A program made the position numbers and the translations under genes. The notes beneath the pieces are model-generated. The model ran no database searches and was not told the DNA's origin. It worked only from the letters and a program-made list of their open reading frames with translations. A stretch of DNA of 64,000 nucleotides from Bacteroidales bacterium (GTDB lineage: Bacteria > Bacteroidota > Bacteroidia > Bacteroidales > FEN-979): NCBI GenBank assembly GCA_023231005.1, contig JALNWG010000017.1, positions 1 to 64,000 of the forward strand, in the 5' to 3' direction. Numbering within the stretch: position 1 is the first letter of the stretch; each line of letters starts with the position of its first letter. Positions 8,941 to 17,973 of this stretch are shown here, piece by piece.

Positions 8941-10176
8941 ATGGCAAAAACAAGCGAAAAATGTTCCTTTTGCGGCCGTGATAAAAAGGAAACCCGTATT
9001 CTGATTGCTGGTTTATCCGCACATATCTGTGACAGTTGTGTACAACAAGCACAAATTATTCTTCAGGAAGAATTAGCTGCCGAAAAGCCTAAGGAGATTC
9101 AGGATTATAAATTGCTTAAACCTGTTGAAATAAAAAAATATCTCGACGACTATGTGATTGGCCAGGAAGAAGCGAAACGAATCATTTCTGTAGCTGTTTA
9201 TAATCATTACAAGCGGATCAATCATGCCAGTAGTATAAAACCTGGAGATGTTGAAATCGAAAAATCCAATATTGTCATTATCGGGGAAACAGGTACAGGA
9301 AAAACATTGCTTGCCAGGACAATTGCGAAAATGCTCCATGTTCCTTTTTGCATTGCCGATGCCACCGCTCTTACTGAAGCCGGTTATGTTGGTGAAGACG
9401 TGGAGAGCATTTTGGCGCGACTTCTCCAGGTAGCTGATTACAATGTTGCCGCAGCCGAACGTGGAATTGTTTTTATTGATGAAATTGATAAAATTGCACG
9501 TAAAGCAGACAACCCGTCAATTACACGTGATGTGAGCGGAGAAGGAGTTCAACAGGCTTTACTGAAAATGCTTGAGGGATCCATTGTAAATGTACCTCCT
9601 CAGGGAGGTCGGAAACATCCAGAGCAAAAGATGATCCAGATCAACACACAAAATATTTTATTTATTACAGGTGGGGCTTTTGACGGGATTGACAAAAAAA
9701 TTGCAAATCGCCTCCAAACAAGCCGGATTGGTTATAAAATTGATAAAAAGCATGATTCCATCGATAAAGATAACCTTTTGCAATATATCTCTCCTGTTGA
9801 TTTAAAAGCTTTCGGATTAATTCCTGAACTGGTTGGGCGTATTCCTATTGTCACCTTTATGCATACTTTGGATAAAGCAACCCTAAGACGCATTCTCACT
9901 GAGCCAAAAAATGCCCTGATCAAACAATTTACAAAACTTTTTGAACTTGATAATATAAAATTGACATTTGATCCGGAGGCTCTTGATTTTATCGTTGAAA
10001 AGTCTGTCGAATTTAAATTGGGAGCCCGTGGCTTACGTTCCATTCTTGAAGGAATACTGACAGATTCCATGTTTGAACTACCCTCAAAAGGAACCAATAA
10101 ATCACTTCATGTAACGGTTCCATTTATCCAGGAAAAATTTCAGAAAACCAGTATTGCCAGGCTAAAGGTGGCCTAA
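8941..10176 (+). CDS. clpX: ATP-dependent Clp protease ATP-binding subunit ClpX
   Basis: ClpX is the AAA+ unfoldase that feeds ClpP. The N-terminal zinc-binding domain has Cys8, Cys11, Cys30 and Cys33. Walker A is GETGTGKT (115-122), Walker B is IVFIDEIDK, and the pore loop GYVGEDV is present. The ClpP-docking loop reads IGY rather than the IGF of E. coli. The 411-residue length is normal. It ends the tig-clpP-clpX operon. Confidence 0.98.
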   Translation: MAKTSEKCSFCGRDKKETRILIAGLSAHICDSCVQQAQIILQEELAAEKPKEIQDYKLLKPVEIKKYLDDYVIGQEEAKRIISVAVYNHYKRINHASSIKPGDVEIEKSNIVIIGETGTGKTLLARTIAKMLHVPFCIADATALTEAGYVGEDVESILARLLQVADYNVAAAERGIVFIDEIDKIARKADNPSITRDVSGEGVQQALLKMLEGSIVNVPPQGGRKHPEQKMIQINTQNILFITGGAFDGIDKKIANRLQTSRIGYKIDKKHDSIDKDNLLQYISPVDLKAFGLIPELVGRIPIVTFMHTLDKATLRRILTEPKNALIKQFTKLFELDNIKLTFDPEALDFIVEKSVEFKLGARGLRSILEGILTDSMFELPSKGTNKSLHVTVPFIQEKFQKTSIARLKVA

Positions 10177-10234
10177 GATACCAAACCTTGAATCGTTTTC
10201 GTTATATGAATACCTTTCATATATCGGGGTTGAA

Positions 10235-10816
10235 ATGTACAGAGTAATCCTTTTCATACTTTTGACTATTATTGCTTTCATGAGCCCCGCCCAGGATACT
10301 ACAAAAATTATTGTACCAGCAAAAATTATTGATGGAGACACCATTGCTTTAATAGATATTTATCCGGCAATCGTATTTCCAACAGTTGCATTTAGCACAA
10401 AACGAGCAACAGTGCGCTATGACCGATTGGTTTATAATGTTAAAAAGGTATATCCCTATGCAAAATTAGCTGGAAAGAAATTGCGTGAATTTAAATCTGT
10501 TCTTGACACCCTTAAATCAGAAAAAGAGCAGAAACGTTTTATCAAGAGTGCAGAAAAGCAATTAGAAGCACAATTTGGGAATGAAATTAAGGATCTCAGT
10601 TTTAATCAGGGAAAAATTTTAATAAAGCTTATTTACCGAGAAACCGGAAATTCAACTTTTGATATTGTAAAAGAGTTACGTGGGAGTTTCAACGCCTTTA
10701 TTTGGCAAACTCTGGCCCGAATTTTCGGATACGATTTAAAAACAAATTATGATCCGGCTGGAACCGACCAGGCTATTGAACAGATTGTGCTTATGATCGA
10801 TGCTGGTGCAATTTAA
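10235..10816 (+). CDS. DUF4294 domain protein, exported
   Basis: This is a 193-residue protein with a signal peptide (MYRVILFILLTIIAFMSPAQ). The body matches the Bacteroidota-specific DUF4294 pattern: a short IDGDTIALIDI opening, then a helical region YNVKKVYPYAKLAGKKLREF and the segment QGKILIKLIYRETG. It is expected in the periplasm. No biochemical role is known for the family. It sits between clpX and a glycosyltransferase on the same strand. Confidence 0.8.
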   Translation: MYRVILFILLTIIAFMSPAQDTTKIIVPAKIIDGDTIALIDIYPAIVFPTVAFSTKRATVRYDRLVYNVKKVYPYAKLAGKKLREFKSVLDTLKSEKEQKRFIKSAEKQLEAQFGNEIKDLSFNQGKILIKLIYRETGNSTFDIVKELRGSFNAFIWQTLARIFGYDLKTNYDPAGTDQAIEQIVLMIDAGAI

Positions 10817-10869
10817 TTTCACAATAAAGGGATAAACTGTAACTTTACCAGCAAATCAGGATAATCTGA

Positions 10870-12837
10870 ATGAAGCTCTCCATTGTCATCGTTAATTATA
10901 ATGTAAAATACTTTCTTGAACAGTGTCTTCACTCTGTTCAAAATGCTTGCCAGGGCATAGACAGTGAAATCTTTGTAACAGATAATAATTCCGTAGATGG
11001 TTCCATAAAGATGGTAAAAGAGAAATTCCCTGATGTCATCCTGATAGAAAACAAGGAAAACAAAGGATTTTCTTATGCCAACAACCAAGCCATCCGAAAA
11101 TCCAGAGGAGAATATATACTTTTATTGAATCCCGATACTATTGTTGAGGATGATACCCTTCGTAAAGTTGTTGATTTCATGGATCAACATCCCGATGCTG
11201 GAGGACTGGGCGTTAAAATGCTGGATGGAAAAGGAAAATTTCTTCCTGAAAGCAAACGTGGTCTTCCAACTCCTTCTGTCGCCTTTTTCAAAGTGTTCGG
11301 TTTTTCTTCATTATTCCCGAAATCACGCCTTTTCAGCAGGTATCATCTCGGTTTTCTGGATAAAGATCAGATACATGAAGTGGATGTCTTAGCAGGGGCA
11401 TTCATGCTTTTACGAAAAAAAGTTCTGAATGAGATCGGGCTACTTGACGAATCCTTCTTTATGTACGGAGAGGATATCGATTTGAGTTACAGAATTTCGC
11501 TTGCCGGATATAAAAATTATTACTATCCCGGGACAAGAATCATTCATTATAAAGGTGAAAGCACAAAAAAAGGCAGTTTAAATTATGTGTTTGTATTCTA
11601 TAATGCGATGATTGTTTTTGCGAAAAAACATTTTTCTAAAAAAAATGCAAGGGTGTTTTCTTTAATGATCAACCTTGCCATTTATTTTCGTGCTTTTCTT
11701 TCGATTTTAACTCGGTTTGCAAAAAGGATCATTCTTCCTTTTCTCGATGCATCATTGATTTTTATTGGCATTTTTTTTATTACTAGTTATTGGGAAAAAC
11801 ATTTTATTTTTCCCGATGGAGGACATTATCCTTTTGCTTTTATTTCTATTGCAGTTCCTGTTTATCTGGCCATCTGGCTTCTTTGTATTTATTTAAGCGG
11901 AGGATATGATAAACCGATAAAACTCAGGAAAATAATTCAGGGAATGATCGCAGGAACCATTATTATCTTGGTCCTCTACAGTTTACTGAATGAGCATTAC
12001 CGTTTTTCTCGTGCATTGATATTTCTGGGGGCTATATGGGGTACCACCGTTATTATCGTTGTACGTTTATTTCTCCATGTTTTTAACATAAATGGATACA
12101 AACTTAATGTTCAAAAAACTAAACGCTTTATTATAGTTGGAGAAAAAGAGGAATCCGACAGAGTCCGTGACCTTCTTCAGCAAACGGGCATGAACCCTGC
12201 ATTTATCGGCATGGTAAGTTTTCATCATCATCGATATAATTCCAATGGCTTCATAGGACATTTAGGACAAATCAAAGAGATCATCACCATTCATAAAATT
12301 GATGAAGTCATTTTTTGTGCAAAAGACGTACCTGCCCAAGTAATAATTGATAAAATGGCTGAGTTGAAAAATGAACAGGTAGATTATAAGATTGCTCCAC
12401 CCGAAAGTTTGTCCATAATTGGAAGTAATTCCATCAATACCTCTGGAGATCTTTATGTCATTGACATCAATACAATTATAAAAAGAGCAAACCGTCGGAA
12501 TAAGCGAATGCTTGATTTTACTGTTTCTTGTTCACTTTTTCTTCTCTATCCTTTCATGATTTTCTTTGTCAAAAAGCCATTGGGACTTTTAAAAAATATT
12601 GGTGCTGTGCTGTTTTCATACAAATCATGGGTAGGCTATATTCCCCTTACAGAAAATGAATCTCAACGCTTGCCAGAAATAAAAAAAGGAGTACTCCATC
12701 AATTAGATGCATTAAATGAAAAGAATTTACCTTTAGATACCTCTTCACGTCTTAATTTTTTATATGCACGCGATTACAAACTACTCAATGATATTAATAT
12801 CATTATCAAGGGATTCAGAGAATTGGGCAGACGATAA
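10870..12837 (+). CDS. Glycosyltransferase family 2 fused to a membrane/Rossmann region with a degenerate sugar-transferase-like tail
   Basis: Residues 1-230 form a GT2 glycosyltransferase: it begins LSIVIVNYNVKYFLEQ, has NPDTIVEDD as the nucleotide/metal site, and EDIDLSYRISLAGY as the acceptor-side motif. About five membrane segments follow (about 270-405), then a nucleotide-binding-like fold (KRFIIVGEKEES, from about 417), as in polyprenyl-phosphate sugar phosphotransferases. The end (NKRMLDFTVSCSLFLLYPFM, then SWVGYIP) resembles the first and last pieces of a bacterial sugar transferase domain, with the catalytic middle missing. It probably works in surface polysaccharide synthesis at the inner membrane. 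Confidence 0.8.
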   Translation: MKLSIVIVNYNVKYFLEQCLHSVQNACQGIDSEIFVTDNNSVDGSIKMVKEKFPDVILIENKENKGFSYANNQAIRKSRGEYILLLNPDTIVEDDTLRKVVDFMDQHPDAGGLGVKMLDGKGKFLPESKRGLPTPSVAFFKVFGFSSLFPKSRLFSRYHLGFLDKDQIHEVDVLAGAFMLLRKKVLNEIGLLDESFFMYGEDIDLSYRISLAGYKNYYYPGTRIIHYKGESTKKGSLNYVFVFYNAMIVFAKKHFSKKNARVFSLMINLAIYFRAFLSILTRFAKRIILPFLDASLIFIGIFFITSYWEKHFIFPDGGHYPFAFISIAVPVYLAIWLLCIYLSGGYDKPIKLRKIIQGMIAGTIIILVLYSLLNEHYRFSRALIFLGAIWGTTVIIVVRLFLHVFNINGYKLNVQKTKRFIIVGEKEESDRVRDLLQQTGMNPAFIGMVSFHHHRYNSNGFIGHLGQIKEIITIHKIDEVIFCAKDVPAQVIIDKMAELKNEQVDYKIAPPESLSIIGSNSINTSGDLYVIDINTIIKRANRRNKRMLDFTVSCSLFLLYPFMIFFVKKPLGLLKNIGAVLFSYKSWVGYIPLTENESQRLPEIKKGVLHQLDALNEKNLPLDTSSRLNFLYARDYKLLNDINIIIKGFRELGRR

Positions 12838-12868
12838 AAAAAGGATATCTGTTGGAAAAGTATTTGCA

Positions 12869-13093
12869 ATGTTATATTCGCCATTGGTAAAAAACATATC
12901 ACAACAAGAAAATATTTCATTTAACAAATTGGATAACCTTCCAGGAACAGGAAAAAATGATTGTCTCACAAAACAGGATCTTATTAATTATCTTAGATAT
13001 AGAAAGTCTGAGGCATTTGAAGTGACGACTTCCCCAACTTCCATATCCACTTCACCCCATCTTGAACAATTTGACCTAACACAAATTATATAA
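12869..13093 (+). CDS. Possible 74-residue hypothetical protein
   Basis: An ATG-initiated frame of 74 codons fills most of the 256-base gap between the glycosyltransferase and the exonuclease. Its TAA directly abuts the exonuclease ATG. The product has a helix-like stretch (LTKQDLINYLRYRKSEAF) and a Ser/Thr/Pro-rich end, with no family I recognise. The same frame is open further upstream inside the glycosyltransferase gene, and no ribosome site is evident, so it may be chance. Confidence 0.25.
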   Translation: MLYSPLVKNISQQENISFNKLDNLPGTGKNDCLTKQDLINYLRYRKSEAFEVTTSPTSISTSPHLEQFDLTQII

Positions 13094-13924
13094 ATGGAAC
13101 TTCATCTTACAAAGCCAATTGCTTTCCTTGACCTGGAAACCACAGGCATCAAAATTGCCACCGACCGGATTGTTGAAATATGCATTTTAAAACAACAGGT
13201 AGATGGTTCTACACGGATTAAAACCCTTTTGATTAATCCAGAAATGGTCATTCCACCTGAAGTCATAGCAATTCATGGAATTACGAATGAACAGGTTAAA
13301 GATGCTCCTACGTTCAAGGATGTTGCCCATGATCTTATCCGGTTTCTGGAAAATTGCGATATGGCTGGCTATAATTCCAACCATTTTGATATTCCACTCC
13401 TTGTTGAGGAATTTTTACGAGCAGATATTGATTTCGACTTAAAAGGACGAAGGTTTGTTGATGTTCAGAATATTTTTCACAAAATGGAACCAAGAAACCT
13501 TATTGCCGCGTACAAATTTTACTGTTCAAAAGATCTAACTCATGCTCATAGCGCAGAAGCTGATACAGTTGCGACTTATGAAGTTCTTAAAGCCCAGTTA
13601 GATCGGTATGCAACAGTATCTATCAAAGATCATAAAGGAAATGTTATTCAACCCATTGTCAATGACATACAGGCACTTAGTGAGTTCTCCTCTTCTTCAA
13701 AATTCGTAGACCTTGCAGGACTAATCATCTATAATGAAAAAAAAATGGAAGTGTTTAATTTTGGCAAACATAAAGGCAAACAAGTTATTCAGGTATTTAA
13801 GGATGAACCCTCTTATTATGATTGGATTATGAAGAGTGAGTTTCCACGCTCCACAAAAAAAGTCATTACATCTCTCAAATTGAAAGGATCGAATTCGGCT
13901 TCTGTTAAACTTGAATTGTTTTAA
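13094..13924 (+). CDS. DnaQ-like 3'-5' exonuclease with a C-terminal DUF3820-like domain
   Basis: This is a DEDDh exonuclease of 276 residues. Motif I is FLDLETTG, motif II includes NSNHFDIPLL, and motif III is HSAEADT with the catalytic histidine. The N-terminal 180 residues are homologous to the proofreading subunit of DNA polymerase III. The C-terminal part (FNFGKHKGK, then SYYDWIMKSEFP) matches the small domain often attached to such nucleases in Bacteroidota. It probably acts in DNA repair or single-strand degradation rather than as a tightly bound proofreader. Confidence 0.88.
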   Translation: MELHLTKPIAFLDLETTGIKIATDRIVEICILKQQVDGSTRIKTLLINPEMVIPPEVIAIHGITNEQVKDAPTFKDVAHDLIRFLENCDMAGYNSNHFDIPLLVEEFLRADIDFDLKGRRFVDVQNIFHKMEPRNLIAAYKFYCSKDLTHAHSAEADTVATYEVLKAQLDRYATVSIKDHKGNVIQPIVNDIQALSEFSSSSKFVDLAGLIIYNEKKMEVFNFGKHKGKQVIQVFKDEPSYYDWIMKSEFPRSTKKVITSLKLKGSNSASVKLELF

Positions 13925-13941
13925 ACGAATCTTACTCAAAC

Positions 13942-14553
13942 ATGAAAATCATTTGTATAGGCCGAAATTATGTAGACCACATTAAAGAGTCGAACCATGC
14001 TATACCTGCATCACCTGTATTTTTTCTCAAACCGGACACCTCCTTGCTAATTCGTAATCGTCCCTTTTACCTTCCATCATTTTCGAGAGAAATCCATCAT
14101 GAAATAGAGTTGGTCATGAAGATATGTAAAGTGGGGAAAAACATTCAAAAGAAATTTGCTGCAACCTATTTTAACGAGATTGGGATTGGGATTGATCTCA
14201 CGGCAAGGGATTTACAGGAAACAGCAAAAAATAAGGGATTACCCTGGACCATCGCCAAAGGATTCGACCAATCTGCCCCAATTGGAAAATTTTTACCCAT
14301 TTCAACATTTTCCGATTTAATGGATATCAATTTTCACCTTGAATTGAATGAAAAAACAGTTCAGCACGGAAATTCCGGAATGATGGTCTTTCCTTTTGAT
14401 GAAATCATATCTTATATTTCACAGTATATGACACTAAGGACCGGTGATTTGATTTTTACTGGGACCCCGTCAGGTGTTGGTCCCATCACCAAAGGAGACA
14501 AATTAGAAGCATATATTGGAGAAGAAAAACTTCTTACTTGTCAGGTTAAATAA
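13942..14553 (+). CDS. Fumarylacetoacetate hydrolase family protein
   Basis: This is a compact 203-residue FAH-fold enzyme. It starts MKIICIGRNYVDHIKE and has the metal-binding glutamates in HHEIELVMK, the lid motif GIDLTARDLQ, and the closing signature TGTPSGVGP. The closest functional types are acylpyruvases and oxaloacetate tautomerases, which act on small 2-oxo acids in the cytosol. The exact substrate cannot be told. Its end overlaps the convergent DUF721 gene by 8 bases. Confidence 0.88.
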   Translation: MKIICIGRNYVDHIKESNHAIPASPVFFLKPDTSLLIRNRPFYLPSFSREIHHEIELVMKICKVGKNIQKKFAATYFNEIGIGIDLTARDLQETAKNKGLPWTIAKGFDQSAPIGKFLPISTFSDLMDINFHLELNEKTVQHGNSGMMVFPFDEIISYISQYMTLRTGDLIFTGTPSGVGPITKGDKLEAYIGEEKLLTCQVK

Positions 14554-14836
14554 AAACAATTTCCTCGACAACATTTGATCCTACCTCTTTATTTAATGCT
14601 GAAATGATTTTTGAACGTGCATAAAGTAATTCATTGCGTAAAGGAGCGATGTCAATTTTGATATAAAGAATTTTTTTTTGGATAGAAAGTCTGATGGTGT
14701 TTTTCGCAACCAATTCTCCTACCACTTTGGGCCATGAGGCAATCACTTTTGCTTCATTCATTTTATTACGCAAACGGAAAACGTCCAAAAACTCTTCAAT
14801 GACCTGATTAATCGGTCGTTCCTCTGATTTTTTCAC
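14546..14836 (-). CDS. DUF721 (DciA-like) protein
   Basis: This 96-residue protein has the DUF721 core: an N-terminal helix (INQVIEEFLDVF), then the conserved ASWPKVVGELVAKNT and a KIDIAPLRNELLYARSKII segment. DUF721 proteins such as DciA help load the replicative helicase in bacteria lacking DnaC. It lies 14 bases downstream of recF on the same strand, consistent with a DNA replication/repair operon. Confidence 0.85.
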   Translation of the reverse strand: MKKSEERPINQVIEEFLDVFRLRNKMNEAKVIASWPKVVGELVAKNTIRLSIQKKILYIKIDIAPLRNELLYARSKIISALNKEVGSNVVEEIVFI

Positions 14837-14850
14837 AATGGAATAATGTT

Positions 14851-15966
14851 TTACGAAGATAATGAATCTCCAGCAAGAGATAAGGGAATTGAGAAAATTT
14901 TATGGTCGATCATCATCGTATCAAACATTTTTCGGATCCGCTCCTCGCTTGTGTCTGTTATAAAAACCTGGCCGAAACTTTCTTCACTAACCAACTTAAT
15001 TAATTGGCTGACCCTGATATCATCAAGTTTATCAAACACATCATCCAATAAAAGAATGGGTTTGTATCCTTTAACGGAACGCGTATATTCGAATTGCGCT
15101 AATTTAATCGCGATAACAAAAGATTTTTGTTGACCTTGACTACCAAATTTTTTGATCGGAAAACCGTCGAGCGAAAATTCCAAATCATCCTTATGAATCC
15201 CGACTGTGGAATATTGAACCGACCGATCAATAGATAAAACTGATTTAAATTTTTCACGATACGAAACTCCGGCTAACTGGGTAGCATAACGGATGTTAAC
15301 TATTTCAAAACCATTTCCAAGCAATTTGTAATACTGTTGGAAAATTGGAATAAACTTTCCCAGGAATTCAATGCGCTTCGACAGCACACTTTCTCCCAAA
15401 TGGATCATTTGTTCATCCCAGATTTCCAGAGATACCGGATCAAAATAATGGTTGTCGTCAAACGATTTCAGCAATGCATTCCGTTGAGCCAGGGCCTTGT
15501 TATATTGAATGAGATTATCCAGATAAAATTTATCAAACTGCGAAATAACACTATCTATATATCTCCTTCTCAGATCACTTCCCTCATTGATCAAATCCCT
15601 GTCATACGGGGAGATCATTACAAGTGGAAAATTTCCAATATGGTTGGCTAACCGGTCATATTCTTTTTTATTGAGAAGGAATTTCTTTCGTTGGTTTTTT
15701 CTTTGGATACATTGTACTAACTCTGACCCTTCATTATCGCGAATAAAAGTACCGTTGATAGCAAAATATTCATCTCCATGATGGATATTTTGTATATCCA
15801 TAGCAGAATAAAAACTTTTACAGAATGATAAGTAATGAATAGCATCCAACAAGTTCGTTTTTCCGACACCATTATTCCCAACGATGCAATTGATTTTATC
15901 GGAGAAGACAAGATCAGCTTGCTGGTAGCTTTTAAAGCCCGTCAGTGAAATTTTGTGCAAGTACAT
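14851..15966 (-). CDS. recF: DNA replication and repair protein RecF
   Basis: RecF is an SMC-like ATPase that helps load RecA at gaps. Walker A is GNNGVGKTN (about 30-38). The ABC-type signature and Walker B lie near the C-terminus (KFGSQGQQKSF, then ILLLDDVFDKLD). The 371-residue length is standard. It starts one base after the ispH stop and is followed closely by the DUF721 gene. Confidence 0.97.
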   Translation of the reverse strand: MYLHKISLTGFKSYQQADLVFSDKINCIVGNNGVGKTNLLDAIHYLSFCKSFYSAMDIQNIHHGDEYFAINGTFIRDNEGSELVQCIQRKNQRKKFLLNKKEYDRLANHIGNFPLVMISPYDRDLINEGSDLRRRYIDSVISQFDKFYLDNLIQYNKALAQRNALLKSFDDNHYFDPVSLEIWDEQMIHLGESVLSKRIEFLGKFIPIFQQYYKLLGNGFEIVNIRYATQLAGVSYREKFKSVLSIDRSVQYSTVGIHKDDLEFSLDGFPIKKFGSQGQQKSFVIAIKLAQFEYTRSVKGYKPILLLDDVFDKLDDIRVSQLIKLVSEESFGQVFITDTSEERIRKMFDTMMIDHKIFSIPLSLAGDSLSS

Positions 15967-15967
15967 G

Positions 15968-16846
15968 TCAGGGACAATTTTTTTTGATTTTTCGTCCGAT
16001 TTCTTCCATTAACCACATTGGGGTTGATGTTGCGCCACAAATTCCTACTGTATTGATTCCTGTAAACCAGGAATCTTGAATTTCCGAGGAGCTTGAAACA
16101 TAATAGGTATGTGGATTAACATCCAGGCACGAATGATAGAGGATCTTGCCATTGGAGCTTTTTTTTCCGCTAACGAAGATCACAACATCAAAATTCGAGG
16201 CAAAGTCGCGTAACTGGCTAGATCGGTTTGAAACCTGGCGACATGTACTATCGGTCCATTCAAAATCTATTTTTCCATCAGCAGACTGTGAGTTCATTTT
16301 TTCTCTAATGAGCTGAACGATTTTGTAAAAGCCCTCTACGCTTTTGGTGGTTTGACTGTATAAACGGATAGGTCTGGAAAAATCAATTTTCCTGAAATTC
16401 TGTTCTTCCCCAATTACAATCGCAGTTCCGTTGGTTTGTCCCACCAGTCCATTCACTTCAGCATGTCCTTCTTTCCCATAGATCACAATCTGACCATTTT
16501 TATTTTTCATCTCAATAAATCCCCGATGGATCATGTTTTGGAGATATAAAACAATAGGACAGGAAGCATCAATGAGTTCAATGTTGTTCTGGAGAGAAAT
16601 TTTATAGGTTTCCGGTGGTTCTCCATGTGCCCGAATCAGCACCTTACAATCACGAAGTGATCTGAGATTCTCGCTATTTATTACAGTCAATCCAAGTTTT
16701 TTCAATCGGTTTACTTCCATATTATTATGGACAATATCACCCAAGCAAAATAATCGCTGATCCTTTGCCAGTTCACGTTCTGCTACTTCAATCGCATAAA
16801 CCACCCCAAAACAAAAACCGGAGTGAGGATCGATTGTTACCTCCAC
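15968..16846 (-). CDS. ispH: 4-hydroxy-3-methylbut-2-enyl diphosphate reductase
   Basis: IspH performs the last step of the MEP isoprenoid pathway with a [4Fe-4S] cluster. The three cluster cysteines are Cys12 (GFCFGV), Cys96 (DASCPIV) and Cys202 (DSTCRQ). The catalytic glutamate lies in GHAEVNGLVG. It begins MEVTIDPHSG, typical of Bacteroidota. Its start is two bases after the porQ stop, so porQ-ispH-recF are likely cotranscribed. Confidence 0.97.
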   Translation of the reverse strand: MEVTIDPHSGFCFGVVYAIEVAERELAKDQRLFCLGDIVHNNMEVNRLKKLGLTVINSENLRSLRDCKVLIRAHGEPPETYKISLQNNIELIDASCPIVLYLQNMIHRGFIEMKNKNGQIVIYGKEGHAEVNGLVGQTNGTAIVIGEEQNFRKIDFSRPIRLYSQTTKSVEGFYKIVQLIREKMNSQSADGKIDFEWTDSTCRQVSNRSSQLRDFASNFDVVIFVSGKKSSNGKILYHSCLDVNPHTYYVSSSSEIQDSWFTGINTVGICGATSTPMWLMEEIGRKIKKNCP

Positions 16847-16848
16847 AA

Positions 16849-17907
16849 TTACTGCTTTTTGATAAATTCCTTCAGGCTGACTGCCAAGGTAATATAATTT
16901 CTACTTGAACCTGCTTGATATGTTGCCCGAGTATAACTTAAATCGAACATTTTGACATGAAGGCCCACTCCAACTGAAAATCCGGCCAATCCGGCTTTAC
17001 CATTGAGTTTTAGTTCCTGACGTCGTTGGTAATTATATCCAAGACGAACCGCTAATACTTTTGCAATTGTTAATTCAGCACCTAAAACAACATGGCGCAT
17101 CATATTGTCTGAAAATTTAGCGATTCCGGTTTTTTCTTTGACTTCACCGGTATAAGGGTCGGGTTGGTTGGCTGGGTCACTGATATCTAAATAGGTCAGG
17201 TCCCAACGGTTAAGATTGGTGAGAAGTTGTGTAAAACGTAAGGGAATATGTTTAAACTTCTCGGAAAGTCCGATTTGTAACTCAAATGGAAGTGCTTCTC
17301 TATTCCCTGCAACATAGGGTACGATTTGTGTACCGATATTTTTACCGATCAGAGAAGCAGTAAACAGTTGGTCTTTCGTAATGAATGTCCCAGCAACATC
17401 AACAGCAATACCAAGTGAATGGTAGGTGTCAAGTTGGGAATAAATCAATTTTCCATTGGCACCAATGGAAAAAAGAGGAGAAAGTCGGCGGCCCCATCCG
17501 ATATTCAGAGCATATTCTGAGGCAGAAAATTCGCCTATTTGATTTTCCGCTGCATCCCGTCCATCAAACTTTCCATAGTTAATATATTGTAAACTTCCAA
17601 CAAAACTTCCTGCCTTTTTAAAATCAGCGCCATACATTACAAAGCCATAGTTGACTCCTCCGGGAATGTTAACATAGCTAACTGCCAGGTTATTATTCAT
17701 CTCCGGGGTAATCAAGGATGGATTCGCCTGTGTAAGCGTAATATCATTATCCGAAACAGCCAGGGAATTACCGCCCAAAGCAGCGACCCGCGCTGAATTT
17801 GAAAGATCAAGAAATTTATAGGTGTTAAAATTACCAATTTGAGCCCACCCCTGCCCAATCGTTAGAAGCAAAGCAAAAACTAAGCAAAATCTGGTAGTGT
17901 TTGGCAC
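16849..17907 (-). CDS. porQ: Type IX secretion system protein PorQ
   Basis: This is a 352-residue outer-membrane protein with a signal peptide (about 1-22). It has the PorQ pattern: YKFLDLSNSARVAALGG near the N-terminus, DITLTQANPSLI, then repeating barrel strands and a terminal strand YITLAVSLKEF. PorQ works with PorV, PorU and PorZ in the attachment complex of the type IX secretion system, which is unique to the Bacteroidota group. This implies that T9SS cargo with C-terminal sorting domains is encoded elsewhere. Confidence 0.9.
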   Translation of the reverse strand: MPNTTRFCLVFALLLTIGQGWAQIGNFNTYKFLDLSNSARVAALGGNSLAVSDNDITLTQANPSLITPEMNNNLAVSYVNIPGGVNYGFVMYGADFKKAGSFVGSLQYINYGKFDGRDAAENQIGEFSASEYALNIGWGRRLSPLFSIGANGKLIYSQLDTYHSLGIAVDVAGTFITKDQLFTASLIGKNIGTQIVPYVAGNREALPFELQIGLSEKFKHIPLRFTQLLTNLNRWDLTYLDISDPANQPDPYTGEVKEKTGIAKFSDNMMRHVVLGAELTIAKVLAVRLGYNYQRRQELKLNGKAGLAGFSVGVGLHVKMFDLSYTRATYQAGSSRNYITLAVSLKEFIKKQ

Positions 17908-17973
17908 GATTTTATCTTTGATTAATTCACTTAATAACGTTTTTACTATAAAAATATTTTACGGATGTTTGAT

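Noticed and set aside
9732..10097. 121-codon minus-strand frame opposite clpX
   Set aside because: Low-complexity product wholly within clpX; shadow frame.
12764..12868. Frameshift joining the glycosyltransferase to the downstream 74-codon frame
   Set aside because: The glycosyltransferase ends naturally, and nothing in the downstream frame continues its domain.
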